The position numbers and the translations under genes were made by a program. A stretch of 64,000 bases of DNA from the NCBI GenBank assembly GCA_016787645.1, contig JAEUUF010000015.1, positions 62,001 to 126,000 of the forward strand. The letters are read 5' to 3'. Positions 33,992 to 42,507 of this stretch are shown one piece after another; the first letter of the stretch is position 1; every line of letters begins with the position of its first letter. Below the pieces are notes generated by a model. It was not told where the DNA came from, did no database searches, and saw only the letters and a list, made by a program, of their open reading frames with translations. The stretch comes from Cyclobacteriaceae bacterium. GTDB lineage: Bacteria > Bacteroidota > Bacteroidia > Cytophagales > Cyclobacteriaceae.

Positions 33992-35173
33992 ATGCGTAGA
34001 ATTCATGTTCTGGTCGGTGCACTCGTCGCAGTGCTCACCCTTCTTGTCGGCGCCTGTAAGGAGAGTTCACCAAGCCTGGCAACTTATCCCGCCATTAAAG
34101 CGACGTTCGGAACTAAAATTGATCCGGATAATCTGGCCAATTATGCCAACCAGGGTAAACCTTCCTATATCCTTAAAGACAATACAACCGATAATCCAAT
34201 AACCGACAAGGGGGCTACACTGGGCAGGGTATTGTTTTATGATGTGAACCTGTCCAAGGATAATACAATTTCATGCGGGCATTGCCACAAGCAACAATTT
34301 GCATTCAGTGACACAGCTTCCGCCAGCAGTGGTGTAAATGGATTTACCGGACGACACAGCATGCGACTCATCAACAGCCGGTTTTCAGCGGAGACCAAAT
34401 TCTTCTGGGACGAGCGCGCCGGCAGTCTGGAGAACCAAACCACTCAACCCGTGCGGGATCACAAGGAGATGGGCTTCAGCGGTGCCAATGGCGATCCCTC
34501 GATCGATGACCTGGTGACTAAACTGAAAGCCATTGACTATTACCAGGAATTGTTCACTATGGCCTACGGAAACAAGGACATCACCGAACAGCGGATCAAG
34601 AATGCGCTGGCCCAGTTCATTCGATCCATTCAATCCTTTGATACCAAGTTTGACGCAGGACGTGCGATGGTGGGCAATGATGTGGCCCCTTTCCCAAACT
34701 TTACCATTGAAGAAAACCAGGGCAAACAATTATTTATAGCTCCTCCGCAATTCGACGTTGCCAGCAACCGCCTGGGCGGTGGGTTGGGTTGCCAGGGTTG
34801 CCATCGTTCACCAGAGTTTGACATCGATCCAAACACGAAGAATAATGGAGTAATCGGTGTGATCGGTTCATTGTCTGCCGATATCACCAATACCCGTGCA
34901 CCTTCGCTCCGGAATTTGCTGGGGACCGATGGAGAACTGATCACCCCCGCGATGCATGACGCGAGCCTGACCACCCTTGATGCCGTCATTGACCATTACA
35001 ATGCCATTCCGTTGTCGGGCGCAAATACAAACCTTGACAACCGGCTTCGGCCGGGTATACAGGCGCAAAAACTTCAGATTACCGCGGCTGAGCGAGCTGC
35101 ACTGAAAGCATTCTTGAAGACACTTTCCAGTAATTCGGCGAGTACCGATGTCCGTTGGTCAAACCCGTTCTGA
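33992..35173 (+). CDS. Di-haem cytochrome c peroxidase/MauG-family lipoprotein
   Basis: A 393-residue periplasmic protein anchored by a lipid (LLVGAC, Cys near 22). Two haem-binding CxxCH motifs are present: CGHCHKQQFAFSD near residue 92 and CQGCHRSPEFD near residue 268, matching the di-haem cytochrome c peroxidase/MauG family. Conserved TGRHSMRLINSRF and the C-terminal GAL...TTLDAVIDHYN region fit. It would detoxify hydrogen peroxide with electrons from periplasmic cytochromes, or act as a MauG-like oxidase. A TATCTTAG box is found at 33959-33966, 25 nt before the ATG. Confidence 0.92.
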   Translation: MRRIHVLVGALVAVLTLLVGACKESSPSLATYPAIKATFGTKIDPDNLANYANQGKPSYILKDNTTDNPITDKGATLGRVLFYDVNLSKDNTISCGHCHKQQFAFSDTASASSGVNGFTGRHSMRLINSRFSAETKFFWDERAGSLENQTTQPVRDHKEMGFSGANGDPSIDDLVTKLKAIDYYQELFTMAYGNKDITEQRIKNALAQFIRSIQSFDTKFDAGRAMVGNDVAPFPNFTIEENQGKQLFIAPPQFDVASNRLGGGLGCQGCHRSPEFDIDPNTKNNGVIGVIGSLSADITNTRAPSLRNLLGTDGELITPAMHDASLTTLDAVIDHYNAIPLSGANTNLDNRLRPGIQAQKLQITAAERAALKAFLKTLSSNSASTDVRWSNPF

Positions 35174-35274
35174 GTCATGGTGACCGACGTCATGCAGCCA
35201 CCTCGCCCAGCCTGACGGAAGTCAGTGGAATTGGCCTCCGTTTCCGCGAACTTTTTGGAAAATAAGGAGGCACC

Positions 35275-36531
35275 ATGAAATTCGATCCTGCTCAAAATAT
35301 CCAGAATCTGCAGTACTTCGGTGAGTTTGGCGGAGTGAATCCGTCGATCGAGGATTCATCCACTTACACCTTCCTCAAGGCATCGAAAATGGAGGAGGTA
35401 TTTGAAAAAGAAGTAGAAGGTTGTTACCTGTACTCCCGTCACTGGAATCCCACCAACCGTTACCTCAGCCAGGCACTCGCCCGAATGGAAAATACCGAGT
35501 CCGCCGTAGTGACGGCGTCAGGCATGGCTGCCATCACCTCCACGCTGCTTCAGCTTTGCAGTCATGGCGATGAAATTGTCTCCAGCCGGATTGTTTATGG
35601 GGGCACGTATGCTTTCCTCAAAAATGTAGCGCCACGATTCGGGATTCGCACACACTTCGTGGATTTCACCAAATTGGGAGAAATAGAAAAAGCTATCACG
35701 CCATTTACGAAGGTCGTTTACTGCGAGTCAGTAAGTAACCCTTTGCTGGAAGTGGCCGATCTTCAAAAGATCGGTGAACTCTGCAAGCGATACAGTGTGA
35801 AGTTTATTGTTGACAATACTTTTACACCCATGATACTGACGCCAGCCAATTGGGGGGCTGACGTAGTGATTCACAGTCTGACGAAATTTATTAATGGCAC
35901 CAGTGACACCGTGGCCGGCGCGGTTTGCGGCAGCAACGAATTTATTCATAGCCTCAGCGATGTCAGCCACGGAACAATTATGCTGCTCGGCCCCGTCATG
36001 GACAGCCATCGGGCGGCCTCCATCCTCAAGAACCTGCACAGCCTCCATCTGCGTATGCAGCAGCACAGCAAAAATGCTTTTTACATCGCCAAGCTGCTGA
36101 AAGCGGAAGGATATGATATCCGGTACCCGGGCCTTCCCGATGCACCGGGTCACCCTGTTTTGAAACGCCTGATGAACCAGGGTTACGGTTTTGGCGGTAT
36201 GGTGCTTCTTAATATGGGCACCCGCGAGAAAGCATATGCGCTCATGGAAAGAATGCAGCAGGTCAACATCGGCTACCTGGCGGTGAGCCTGGGCTACTAC
36301 AAAACTTTGTTCAGTGCCCCGGGCAGCAGCACTTCATCTGAAATTCCTGAAGGTGAGCGTGACGCCCTCGGACTATCGGATGGATTGGTACGCATCAGTA
36401 TTGGACTTGATTCTGACATTGAGGAAACCGGCCGCAAGATGCTCCAGTGCATCAGTGAGGTAACTTCTACCTTTGAGTCCAAGGTCGTCACAAAACCCGA
36501 ATCTTCTCTTTACGCTGCGGCTCTTCAGTGA
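35275..36531 (+). CDS. Cys/Met-metabolism PLP enzyme (methionine gamma-lyase / cystathionine gamma-synthase family)
   Basis: A 418-residue fold-type I PLP enzyme. Family features: YSRHWNPTNRYLSQALARME, ASGMAAITSTLLQL for phosphate binding, VVYCESVSNPLLEVADL, IVDNTFTPMI and the PLP-lysine motif HSLTKFINGTSDTVAG. The substrate-specific residues cannot be judged with confidence; methionine gamma-lyase-like or O-acetylhomoserine sulfhydrylase-like activity are both possible. The ATG is preceded by AAGGAGG with a 4-base spacer, one of the few strong Shine-Dalgarno sequences in the window, suggesting high translation. Monocistronic. Confidence 0.9.
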   Translation: MKFDPAQNIQNLQYFGEFGGVNPSIEDSSTYTFLKASKMEEVFEKEVEGCYLYSRHWNPTNRYLSQALARMENTESAVVTASGMAAITSTLLQLCSHGDEIVSSRIVYGGTYAFLKNVAPRFGIRTHFVDFTKLGEIEKAITPFTKVVYCESVSNPLLEVADLQKIGELCKRYSVKFIVDNTFTPMILTPANWGADVVIHSLTKFINGTSDTVAGAVCGSNEFIHSLSDVSHGTIMLLGPVMDSHRAASILKNLHSLHLRMQQHSKNAFYIAKLLKAEGYDIRYPGLPDAPGHPVLKRLMNQGYGFGGMVLLNMGTREKAYALMERMQQVNIGYLAVSLGYYKTLFSAPGSSTSSEIPEGERDALGLSDGLVRISIGLDSDIEETGRKMLQCISEVTSTFESKVVTKPESSLYAAALQ

Positions 36532-36682
36532 GTCGGTAGAAGTATTGGCGTTGGCAATCTTACTTATTTCCATGGGGTTGCTTCGTTTTGGCCCCAAAGG
36601 GCCCCAGGCGAGAGACTACGGCTGGTACGCCATTCCGGAAAACGGTATCTTGGAGTAGGCGAATACGGTGCCCCCGCGGCCA

Positions 36683-37780
36683 ATGAAGAAACAAGGCGCT
36701 TCGGCTCGAAATTTTTCACACCGTGACTTTCTTACGGTAGACAAGGATTATGCCCAGGCTGCGGCCATGGTGGACTTGGTCTATGTGAAAGATGATGTGA
36801 CCGGAATTACCCGCAAGCCGCTCCGAAAGAAGGGGTTCAACTATTTTTTCAAGAACAAACCCGTCAAGGACAAGAAGACCCTGGAGCGGATCCGAAAGCT
36901 CGCCATTCCTCCGGCCTGGAAGGAAGTGTGGATATGTCCAAAACCCTCGGGGCACATCCAGGCGACCGGATGGGACTTGCGTGAGCGGAAGCAGTATCGC
37001 TACCACCTGATGTGGAACCAGGTACGCAGCGAAACAAAATTTCACCGCTTGTATGAATTTGGTAAAGCACTGCCGCAGATGCGTGAGCACCTCGAGCGAG
37101 ACATCGCTTTGTCAAAGCTGACGGTTCGAAAGGTTCTCGCTGCCGTTATTCTGCTGATGGAGCGCACCTACATCCGGATCGGCAACGAAGGCTATGAGCG
37201 AATGAACGGGTCCTATGGACTCACGACCCTCAAGGACAAGCATATCAAATTCCGGCGAGATGAAATGAACCTGGCGTTCAAAGGAAAAAAGGGAATCCAT
37301 CACCACATCACTCTTCAAAACAAGCGGTTGGCCCGGGTGATCAAGGAGTGTCGCGACATTCCGGGGGAGGAGCTTTTTCAATACTACGACGACCATGGCA
37401 AGGCCCGTGACGTCGACTCCGGAATGGTGAATGCCTACATCAAGGAAATTTCGGGCATGGATTTCAGTGCCAAGGATTTCCGGTTGTGGGCAGGCTCTCT
37501 AAATCTTCTGCGTTCGCTCAAGTCCCTCGGACAGGCGGTAACCGCTTCGGCCTGCAAACAGAACATCCTCCTGGCACTGGATGAGGTGAGCCACAAGTTA
37601 GGCAATACGCGCACGGTATGCCGCAAGTACTACGTGCACCCTGGTCTTATTCGTCTTTACGAGGAGCAAAATCTGGGCAAATACCTGAAAGAACTGGATG
37701 CCATTGAACGCAGAGCCAGTGCCCAACCGCTGACGCACGAGGAGAGAGTGCTAATGAAAATACTGAAGACCCTTCATTAG
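36683..37780 (+). CDS. DNA topoisomerase IB (poxvirus-like bacterial type)
   Basis: A 365-residue type IB topoisomerase that relaxes supercoils by nicking one strand. Signatures are KLAIPPAWKEVWICPKPSGH at the N-domain, GRDLR-equivalent QATGWDLRERKQYRYH, and the catalytic core with RIGNEGYERMNGSYGLTTL, KDFRLWAGSLNLL and HKLGNTRTVCRKYYVHP, where the Tyr pair contains the nucleophile. The length fits the compact bacterial enzymes. The frame starts with a GTG at 36668; ATG 36683 is preferred. Such enzymes are accessory to gyrase and may be linked to repair or stress. Confidence 0.93.
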   Translation: MKKQGASARNFSHRDFLTVDKDYAQAAAMVDLVYVKDDVTGITRKPLRKKGFNYFFKNKPVKDKKTLERIRKLAIPPAWKEVWICPKPSGHIQATGWDLRERKQYRYHLMWNQVRSETKFHRLYEFGKALPQMREHLERDIALSKLTVRKVLAAVILLMERTYIRIGNEGYERMNGSYGLTTLKDKHIKFRRDEMNLAFKGKKGIHHHITLQNKRLARVIKECRDIPGEELFQYYDDHGKARDVDSGMVNAYIKEISGMDFSAKDFRLWAGSLNLLRSLKSLGQAVTASACKQNILLALDEVSHKLGNTRTVCRKYYVHPGLIRLYEEQNLGKYLKELDAIERRASAQPLTHEERVLMKILKTLH

Positions 37781-37845
37781 TCCCTTTTTCAAGTACTGCA
37801 CGAAATTTTGTAACTTAGTTAACACAAGTCATTCCCGTTTGTGCC

Positions 37846-38616
37846 GTGCTCATCTGCAAGAACTGCGGTCATCTTGTCGATCAGAAGTTCTGCCCGTCCT
37901 GCGGACAAAGGGTTTCTATCGACCGGATTCGCTTCTCTTCCATCCTTGGTGACATCTCATACGCTGTTCTGAACCTTGACCGGGGTTTCTTTTACAACTT
38001 GGTCGCCTTGTTTAGACGTCCTGGCTATGCAATCAAGGAATACCTGGATGGGAAACGAAGAAAGTACTATCATCCGCTTTCTTACCTGCTGGTTGTGCTG
38101 GCCGCCATGCTGATTGCAATGAATTTCCTGGAAGTTCATTATTATGATCCTGTCCAGGATGCATCGATGTCGTCTGAAAGAACTGAGTTCTGGAAAGAGT
38201 ATGATCAGACCCAGCAGATGTGGATTCGATATTATAAGTACTTCATTCCGTTCTATCTGCCTTGGATGGGGCTGATATACTATGGCTGGCTTAGGTTGCT
38301 GAAGGCAAAATACAACTACTGGGAATGTTTAGTCATCAGCTTCTTCGTTTCTGCACAGATGACAATTCCCCAGATCATTATCCTTGTCCTCGTTTCCCTG
38401 TTTGGCAGCACGGCTTTTGCGCGCACCTCGGATATGATCATTAACAATGCCATTCTCATCGTGCTGTACTATCTTCAGTTTTACCAATTAGGCAGTGACG
38501 CGCTGAGGCCTGGGCGACGGGCGGCCCTTTCCATTCTTGGAGCAGCAGCTATGTTGGCATTTGTGTATGCGGCAATTTTCGGATTTCTCGGCTTTGCCAA
38601 ATGGATCGGCTTATAA
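37846..38616 (+). CDS. DUF3667 membrane protein with N-terminal zinc ribbon
   Basis: A 256-residue protein. The first 25 residues are a zinc-ribbon-like element CKNCGH...FCPSCGQR with four Cys. Then come a helical region with GYAIKEYLDGKRRKYYHPLSYLL, and about five hydrophobic helices in the rest. This is the DUF3667 family found in Bacteroidota; its function is unknown. Start codon GTG at 37846 (another GTG lies at 37841 out of frame). A TAACTTAG box is present at 37811-37818. Confidence 0.85.
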   Translation: MLICKNCGHLVDQKFCPSCGQRVSIDRIRFSSILGDISYAVLNLDRGFFYNLVALFRRPGYAIKEYLDGKRRKYYHPLSYLLVVLAAMLIAMNFLEVHYYDPVQDASMSSERTEFWKEYDQTQQMWIRYYKYFIPFYLPWMGLIYYGWLRLLKAKYNYWECLVISFFVSAQMTIPQIIILVLVSLFGSTAFARTSDMIINNAILIVLYYLQFYQLGSDALRPGRRAALSILGAAAMLAFVYAAIFGFLGFAKWIGL

Positions 38617-38704
38617 TATGTATGCATCAAGAGTAACCCTCCCACACTAAAGAAAGGGAGGCGACATACCCACTGTTTTTTCAACAACGTAATTAAACTC
38701 TCAA

Positions 38705-38758
38705 TTCTGTAACTTACCGTGAAAAGCGAACTATTCTGATCCACGGAGAGTTACAGAA
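38705..38758. promoter_or_regulatory. Long imperfect inverted repeat before the DUF2177 gene
   Basis: Arms TTCTGTAACT + CCGTG (38705-38714, 38717-38721) and CACGG + AGTTACAGAA (38742-38746, 38749-38758) form 10 + 5 bp of pairing with a 20-nt spacer. No T run follows, so it is not a usual terminator. The left arm contains TAACTTAC, a -7-like sequence, so the dyad may be a DNA operator around the DUF2177 promoter. Confidence 0.5.
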
Positions 38759-38792
38759 ACGTAACCACCAGTAATAATCCAAATCCTACCTG

Positions 38793-39200
38793 ATGATTAC
38801 CCCAAAGCTCGTTCTTGGATACTTTTTTACTTCAGTCGTCTTCTTCGCCATCGACATGGTGTGGCTGGGATGGGTCGCCAAGGATTTCTACCGCAAGCAT
38901 TTGGGCAATTTTCTCAGTGACGAGGTGAATTGGAAAGCGGCTATTGTCTTCTATTTCCTGTTTATTGCCGGTATCTTTCTCTTCGCCATTCTTCCGGCGA
39001 TCGAAAGGAATTCGCTGACGCGCGCCATAATTCTTGGCGGGCTCTTTGGCTTCTTCACCTATGCGACCTACGACTTGACCAACCTGGCGACGTTGAAGGA
39101 TTGGCCACTCACTATTGTATTTGTGGACATCACTTGGGGTGTAGTCCTTACAGGTGCTGTGAGCGGGGCCGGGTACAAGATCATGGGGTGGATATCTTGA
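38793..39200 (+). CDS. DUF2177-family membrane protein
   Basis: A 135-residue four-helix membrane protein. The N-terminal SVVFFAIDMVWLGWVAKDFY and the later GGLFGFFTYATYDLTNLATL match the DUF2177 family. Function unknown. In other bacteria I recall DUF2177 and DUF1295 genes occurring together with cyclopropane/modified fatty acid genes in light- or oxidative-stress clusters; here DUF1295 follows 45 bp later. The operon also includes a cupin gene. A large inverted repeat precedes it at 38705-38758. Confidence 0.83.
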   Translation: MITPKLVLGYFFTSVVFFAIDMVWLGWVAKDFYRKHLGNFLSDEVNWKAAIVFYFLFIAGIFLFAILPAIERNSLTRAIILGGLFGFFTYATYDLTNLATLKDWPLTIVFVDITWGVVLTGAVSGAGYKIMGWIS

Positions 39201-39245
39201 ACAAGCCGGGCTCGATGCCCAAGGAACGGGCTTAATTTTCAATGC

Positions 39246-40037
39246 ATGAGTGATATACTCTTGGTCTTCGTTTCAGTGAGTATCCTGGTTTGGATCTATG
39301 TCAGCGTCTGGTATGTGGTGGCGCTAGTTAAGAAGCGAAATGATCTTGCTGATGTGGCTTGGGGAATGGGGTTTGCTCTGGTGAGCCTATTTCTGCTGTT
39401 CCAACGCCCTGATTCTCAAATTCTGTGGTTATTGAGCATGTTGGTCCTGGCGTGGGGAGTGCGATTGAGTGGGCACATTTATCTCCGCGGCCGGGGCAAG
39501 CCGGAAGATTTCCGGTACAAGAAATGGCGCGAGGAGTGGGGCGGGAATTTCTTGTGGCGATCCTACCTGCAGGTATTTGTCCTGCAGGGATTTTTTCTGA
39601 TCGTGATTGTTTCGCCCATCGTTTGGGCTTCAACGCAACCTTCACCTTCCTGGTCGATCTGGACCCTGCTGGGCATTCTTGGATGGATAAAGGGATTTCT
39701 TTTTCAGGTGATCGGCGATGCGCAGTTGGCAAGATTTGTAAAAACTAAAAAGCCGGGAGAGATCCTGCAGACAGGGTTGTGGAAATATTCCCGTCACCCG
39801 AATTACTTTGGGGAGATAGTGATGTGGTGGAGTGTTTTCCTGATTACCTTGCCGGTGGAAGGCAGTCTTTACTTTATTATCAGCCCATTGACGATTACTT
39901 TCCTTCTCACGTTTGTCTCAGGCGTACCCATGCTGGAAGTAAAATATAAGGACAACTTTGCGTTTCAGGCGTATAAAAAGCGGACCAGCGCATTGATTCC
40001 GTGGTTCCCCAGTAAAAGCACTGAGGCTGGGAAGTAA
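39246..40037 (+). CDS. DUF1295 membrane protein (steroid 5-alpha-reductase-like fold)
   Basis: A 263-residue protein with about six hydrophobic helices. The C-terminal part carries the family signature [19 protein letters not shown], a feature shared with isoprenylcysteine methyltransferases and steroid 5-alpha-reductases. NADPH-dependent reduction of a lipid substrate is the usual speculation, but no substrate is established for DUF1295. It is 45 bp after the DUF2177 gene and 31 bp before a cupin gene, all on the plus strand, so a small operon is likely. A TAACTTAC sequence at 40048-40055 could also give the cupin gene its own promoter. Confidence 0.87.
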   Translation: MSDILLVFVSVSILVWIYVSVWYVVALVKKRNDLADVAWGMGFALVSLFLLFQRPDSQILWLLSMLVLAWGVRLSGHIYLRGRGKPEDFRYKKWREEWGGNFLWRSYLQVFVLQGFFLIVIVSPIVWASTQPSPSWSIWTLLGILGWIKGFLFQVIGDAQLARFVKTKKPGEILQTGLWKYSRHPNYFGEIVMWWSVFLITLPVEGSLYFIISPLTITFLLTFVSGVPMLEVKYKDNFAFQAYKKRTSALIPWFPSKSTEAGK

Positions 40038-40068
40038 AGCGATTAACTTACCGCAACCTAAATGATAT

Positions 40069-40398
40069 ATGAGCAACTTGATTGAACCCGCGAATATTTT
40101 TGCAACTGCTGAAAGCATTGAATATGCCGACGGTTCTGTAGTCAGCAAAACCATCGTAAAAAAGCCCACCGGGAACGTCACACTCTTTGCCTTTGACAAA
40201 GGTGAGGGCCTGGCTGAGCACAGTTCCCCGCATGAGGCATTGGTGCAGTTGCTGGACGGGAAGGCGGAAATTACCATTGACGGAAATCCATATCACGTGG
40301 TCGCGGGGCAGGCGATCATCCTGCCCGCAAACATACCGCATGCCCTCAAAGCCACGGAGCGGTTCAAGATGATGCTCACCATGATCAAAACCAGCTGA
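40069..40398 (+). CDS. Small cupin-domain protein
   Basis: A 109-residue single-cupin protein. The first cupin motif is SSPHEALVQLLDGKAEITIDG and the second is PANIPHALKATERFK; the metal-binding His/Glu/His set appears as H(SSPHEA)E and H. Similar small cupins occur in stress-response and sulfur or quercetinase-like families, but no reaction can be assigned. It probably belongs to the DUF2177-DUF1295 unit. It is convergent with the DUF3592 gene, 3 bp apart. Confidence 0.82.
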   Translation: MSNLIEPANIFATAESIEYADGSVVSKTIVKKPTGNVTLFAFDKGEGLAEHSSPHEALVQLLDGKAEITIDGNPYHVVAGQAIILPANIPHALKATERFKMMLTMIKTS

Positions 40399-40401
40399 TC
40401 C

Positions 40402-40854
40402 TTATATCCGTGGATTGAGGTCCCCGACATAAAACTGGAAAATAAAATACCCCAGCCCAATGATCAGGAAGGGAGAGGCGAGTGCGGCGAGAATGATCGA
40501 CCAGCGGAATAGATTCCAATATGAAATGACCTTTGCTTCATTGGCCTGCTGAGGCGGGTAGATAATCTGTACCTGTTCCCCAACTTCCCAGGCCGGTGGT
40601 TTGGAGCTGATCCCGCTGGTGAATTCCACCGGCCTGTTTTGGTTGTCGATGAAACGGAATTTGGGCATCGACAGGTCTCCGTCTTCTCCCTGTCCTTCGA
40701 TCATTTCGACCACCGTGGCGGTAGTGACAATGCCAGAGGAGAGCAATAGGCGTGTTTTCTGATATTGAACTAAAGCGAAATACAAACCCGTGGTGCCTAC
40801 CAGCAAAATGATGCCGTGGATAATCATGGTTAGCGTTTTAGTGGGCGTTTCCAA
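40402..40854 (-). CDS. DUF3592 membrane protein
   Basis: A 150-residue protein with an N-terminal membrane helix (IHGIILLVGTTGLYFALV) and a C-terminal one (WSIILAALASPFLIIGLGYFI), with a small beta-rich domain between, ending in GEQVQIIYPPQQANEAKV. This is the DUF3592 arrangement, with the typical phrase on a valid-range operator such as FRFIDNQNRPVEFTSG. Function unknown. It is divergent from the DUF3472-like gene and separated from it by 85 bp. Confidence 0.78.
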   Translation of the reverse strand: METPTKTLTMIIHGIILLVGTTGLYFALVQYQKTRLLLSSGIVTTATVVEMIEGQGEDGDLSMPKFRFIDNQNRPVEFTSGISSKPPAWEVGEQVQIIYPPQQANEAKVISYWNLFRWSIILAALASPFLIIGLGYFIFQFYVGDLNPRI

Positions 40855-40939
40855 ATTCTTTGACTAGTATGAAAGTACAAAATGACCGCTAATTGCTAAC
40901 TTCCAAACACTGCTTATCCCGCCCCTTACCTGCGCATTC

Positions 40940-42196
40940 ATGATTCGCCTCCTGTTCTTGTTGCTTCTCCCAGGCATTTTGTTCGCCCAAGAGGCACTCC
41001 CCATTTTTGTTCCTGCTGGAGGAAACACCTGGCTCCTAAAAGGTGCCGATCAATTAACCAATGATGGAGTGGTGAATTGGTCAGATGCTGAAACACAATT
41101 GATAATTTATGTTCGTCTTTCCCCGGGCGACCTTCAGCTCGCACTCAACCTGAACGCGTCAAATGCTGCGGAGATCAGCGTGACCGTAAATGGAGCAGAG
41201 AAAGTGGTCAGTGTTGATCCCGTCAAACAGGTTCACGAGGGAGGAACTTGGAATATATCCATTGCCGGGTATGTGCGTATTGTCTTGCAAGGGCATTCCA
41301 AATCGGGAGCTTACTTTGGCACACTAACCGGCCTCACACTCAAGGGCAGTGCCGTGAGCGAGGGACTTACCTTCGTCAGGGATAACGAAGGGAGCTTCTT
41401 CTATTGGGGGCGTCGGGGACCCAGCGTACATCTCCGCTATGACCTGGCCGGTAAAACAGATGCAGCGTATTTCTATTCTGAGATTACTGTGCCCTCAGGC
41501 AACGATGTCATTGGCTCCTATTACATGGCCAATGGCTTTGCTGACGGTTACTTCGGCTTCCAGGTTAACTCAGCGACCGAGCGAAGAATTCTGTTTTCGG
41601 TGTGGAGTCCATTTAAGACAGATGACCCGAAGTCTATTCCGGAAGCGGATCGCATTCTGCTGAAGAAAAAAGGGGAAGGAGTTTATACAGGTGAATTCGG
41701 CAATGAGGGTTCCGGAGGTCAAAGCTATTGGCGGTATTCGTGGAAGGCAGGGGTAACCTACGGTTTTCTGTTGCGCGCCGAGCCGCAAACCAATTCCACC
41801 ACAGTGTACACCGCCTGGTTCTTCGCCCCTGAATTGAACGCCTGGAAACTCATTGCCAGCTGGCAGCGCCCCAAAAAGGCAACCTACCTGACTGGGTTGT
41901 ATTCTTTTCTTGAAAATTTTGTTCCTGAAACCGGAAACATCACCCGTATGGCCCTCTATGGCAACCAATGGATCCGCACGGCCTCCGGAGAGTGGATAGA
42001 ATTACCTCAGGCCAAATTCACCGGTGACAATACGGCGCGAAAAAATTATCGCAAAGATTATAGCGGCGGAGTCTATGACAATACCTTCTTCCTTCGCAAT
42101 TGTGGGTTCTTCAGCGATTTCACCACGCTAGATCAAACGTTCAACCGGCCCGTAAAGGGAATTCCGCCAGATATTGATTTTTCGGCGCTTCCCTGA
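40940..42196 (+). CDS. DUF3472 (with DUF5077-like) exported protein
   Basis: A 418-residue protein with a signal peptide (LLLPGILFAQ). Residues about 20-130 form a beta-rich domain (DUF5077-like, PAGGNTWLLKGADQL), followed by a DUF3472-type domain with FFYWGRRGPSVHLRYDL, the aromatic SGGQSYWRYSWKAG and AWFFAPELNAWKLIASWQRP. It resembles carbohydrate- or glycoside-binding beta-sandwich proteins. Periplasmic or surface location is predicted. No CAZy-type catalytic motif was recognised, and no SusC/SusD genes are nearby. Confidence 0.75.
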   Translation: MIRLLFLLLLPGILFAQEALPIFVPAGGNTWLLKGADQLTNDGVVNWSDAETQLIIYVRLSPGDLQLALNLNASNAAEISVTVNGAEKVVSVDPVKQVHEGGTWNISIAGYVRIVLQGHSKSGAYFGTLTGLTLKGSAVSEGLTFVRDNEGSFFYWGRRGPSVHLRYDLAGKTDAAYFYSEITVPSGNDVIGSYYMANGFADGYFGFQVNSATERRILFSVWSPFKTDDPKSIPEADRILLKKKGEGVYTGEFGNEGSGGQSYWRYSWKAGVTYGFLLRAEPQTNSTTVYTAWFFAPELNAWKLIASWQRPKKATYLTGLYSFLENFVPETGNITRMALYGNQWIRTASGEWIELPQAKFTGDNTARKNYRKDYSGGVYDNTFFLRNCGFFSDFTTLDQTFNRPVKGIPPDIDFSALP

Positions 42197-42321
42197 TTGA
42201 TAAAAAATTACTGCGATTTGGGTGTGCACATTGGATTGGTTTCATCGGTGCGGGCCAAATTAGCTGACCTCAAGGAAATTGATTTCCTGTGGCCCTTTTC
42301 CATTCACTATTTTCTCATCCC

Positions 42322-42363
42322 CGGGCTAAAGCCCGAAGCAACCAAACGTCGCCCCGCTGGGGC
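42322..42363. repeat. Pair of perfect GC-rich hairpins, probable dispersed intergenic repeat
   Basis: In the 311-bp gap between the DUF3472 and pirin genes, CGGGCTAAAGCCCG (42322-42335) and GCCCCGCTGGGGC (42351-42363) form two adjacent perfect hairpins. Such paired short palindromes around CGGGCTAAAGCCCG are typical of non-coding repeats in Bacteroidota intergenic regions, as far as I recall. Nothing else was seen in this gap. Confidence 0.5.
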
Positions 42364-42507
42364 TGAATCATGCAATACCATGACGAGCCTTTCCTGGTTG
42401 CCTCCATTGCTCAAGTATTTTGATAGCAAGGTCAAGGCGCAAACCTTTTGACTGATATTTCGGTTATTTAGAACACGACAGAACCATTTCATCGTCAACC
42501 TATCCTA

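Noticed and set aside
36473-36658. 61-codon frame between the PLP enzyme and topoisomerase IB genes
   Set aside because: It overlaps the end of the PLP enzyme gene in another frame and no start signal or family pattern was seen.
42197-42451. 84-codon frame directly after the DUF3472 gene
   Set aside because: It has no ATG at its start and reads through the paired hairpin repeat, so it is not likely to be translated.
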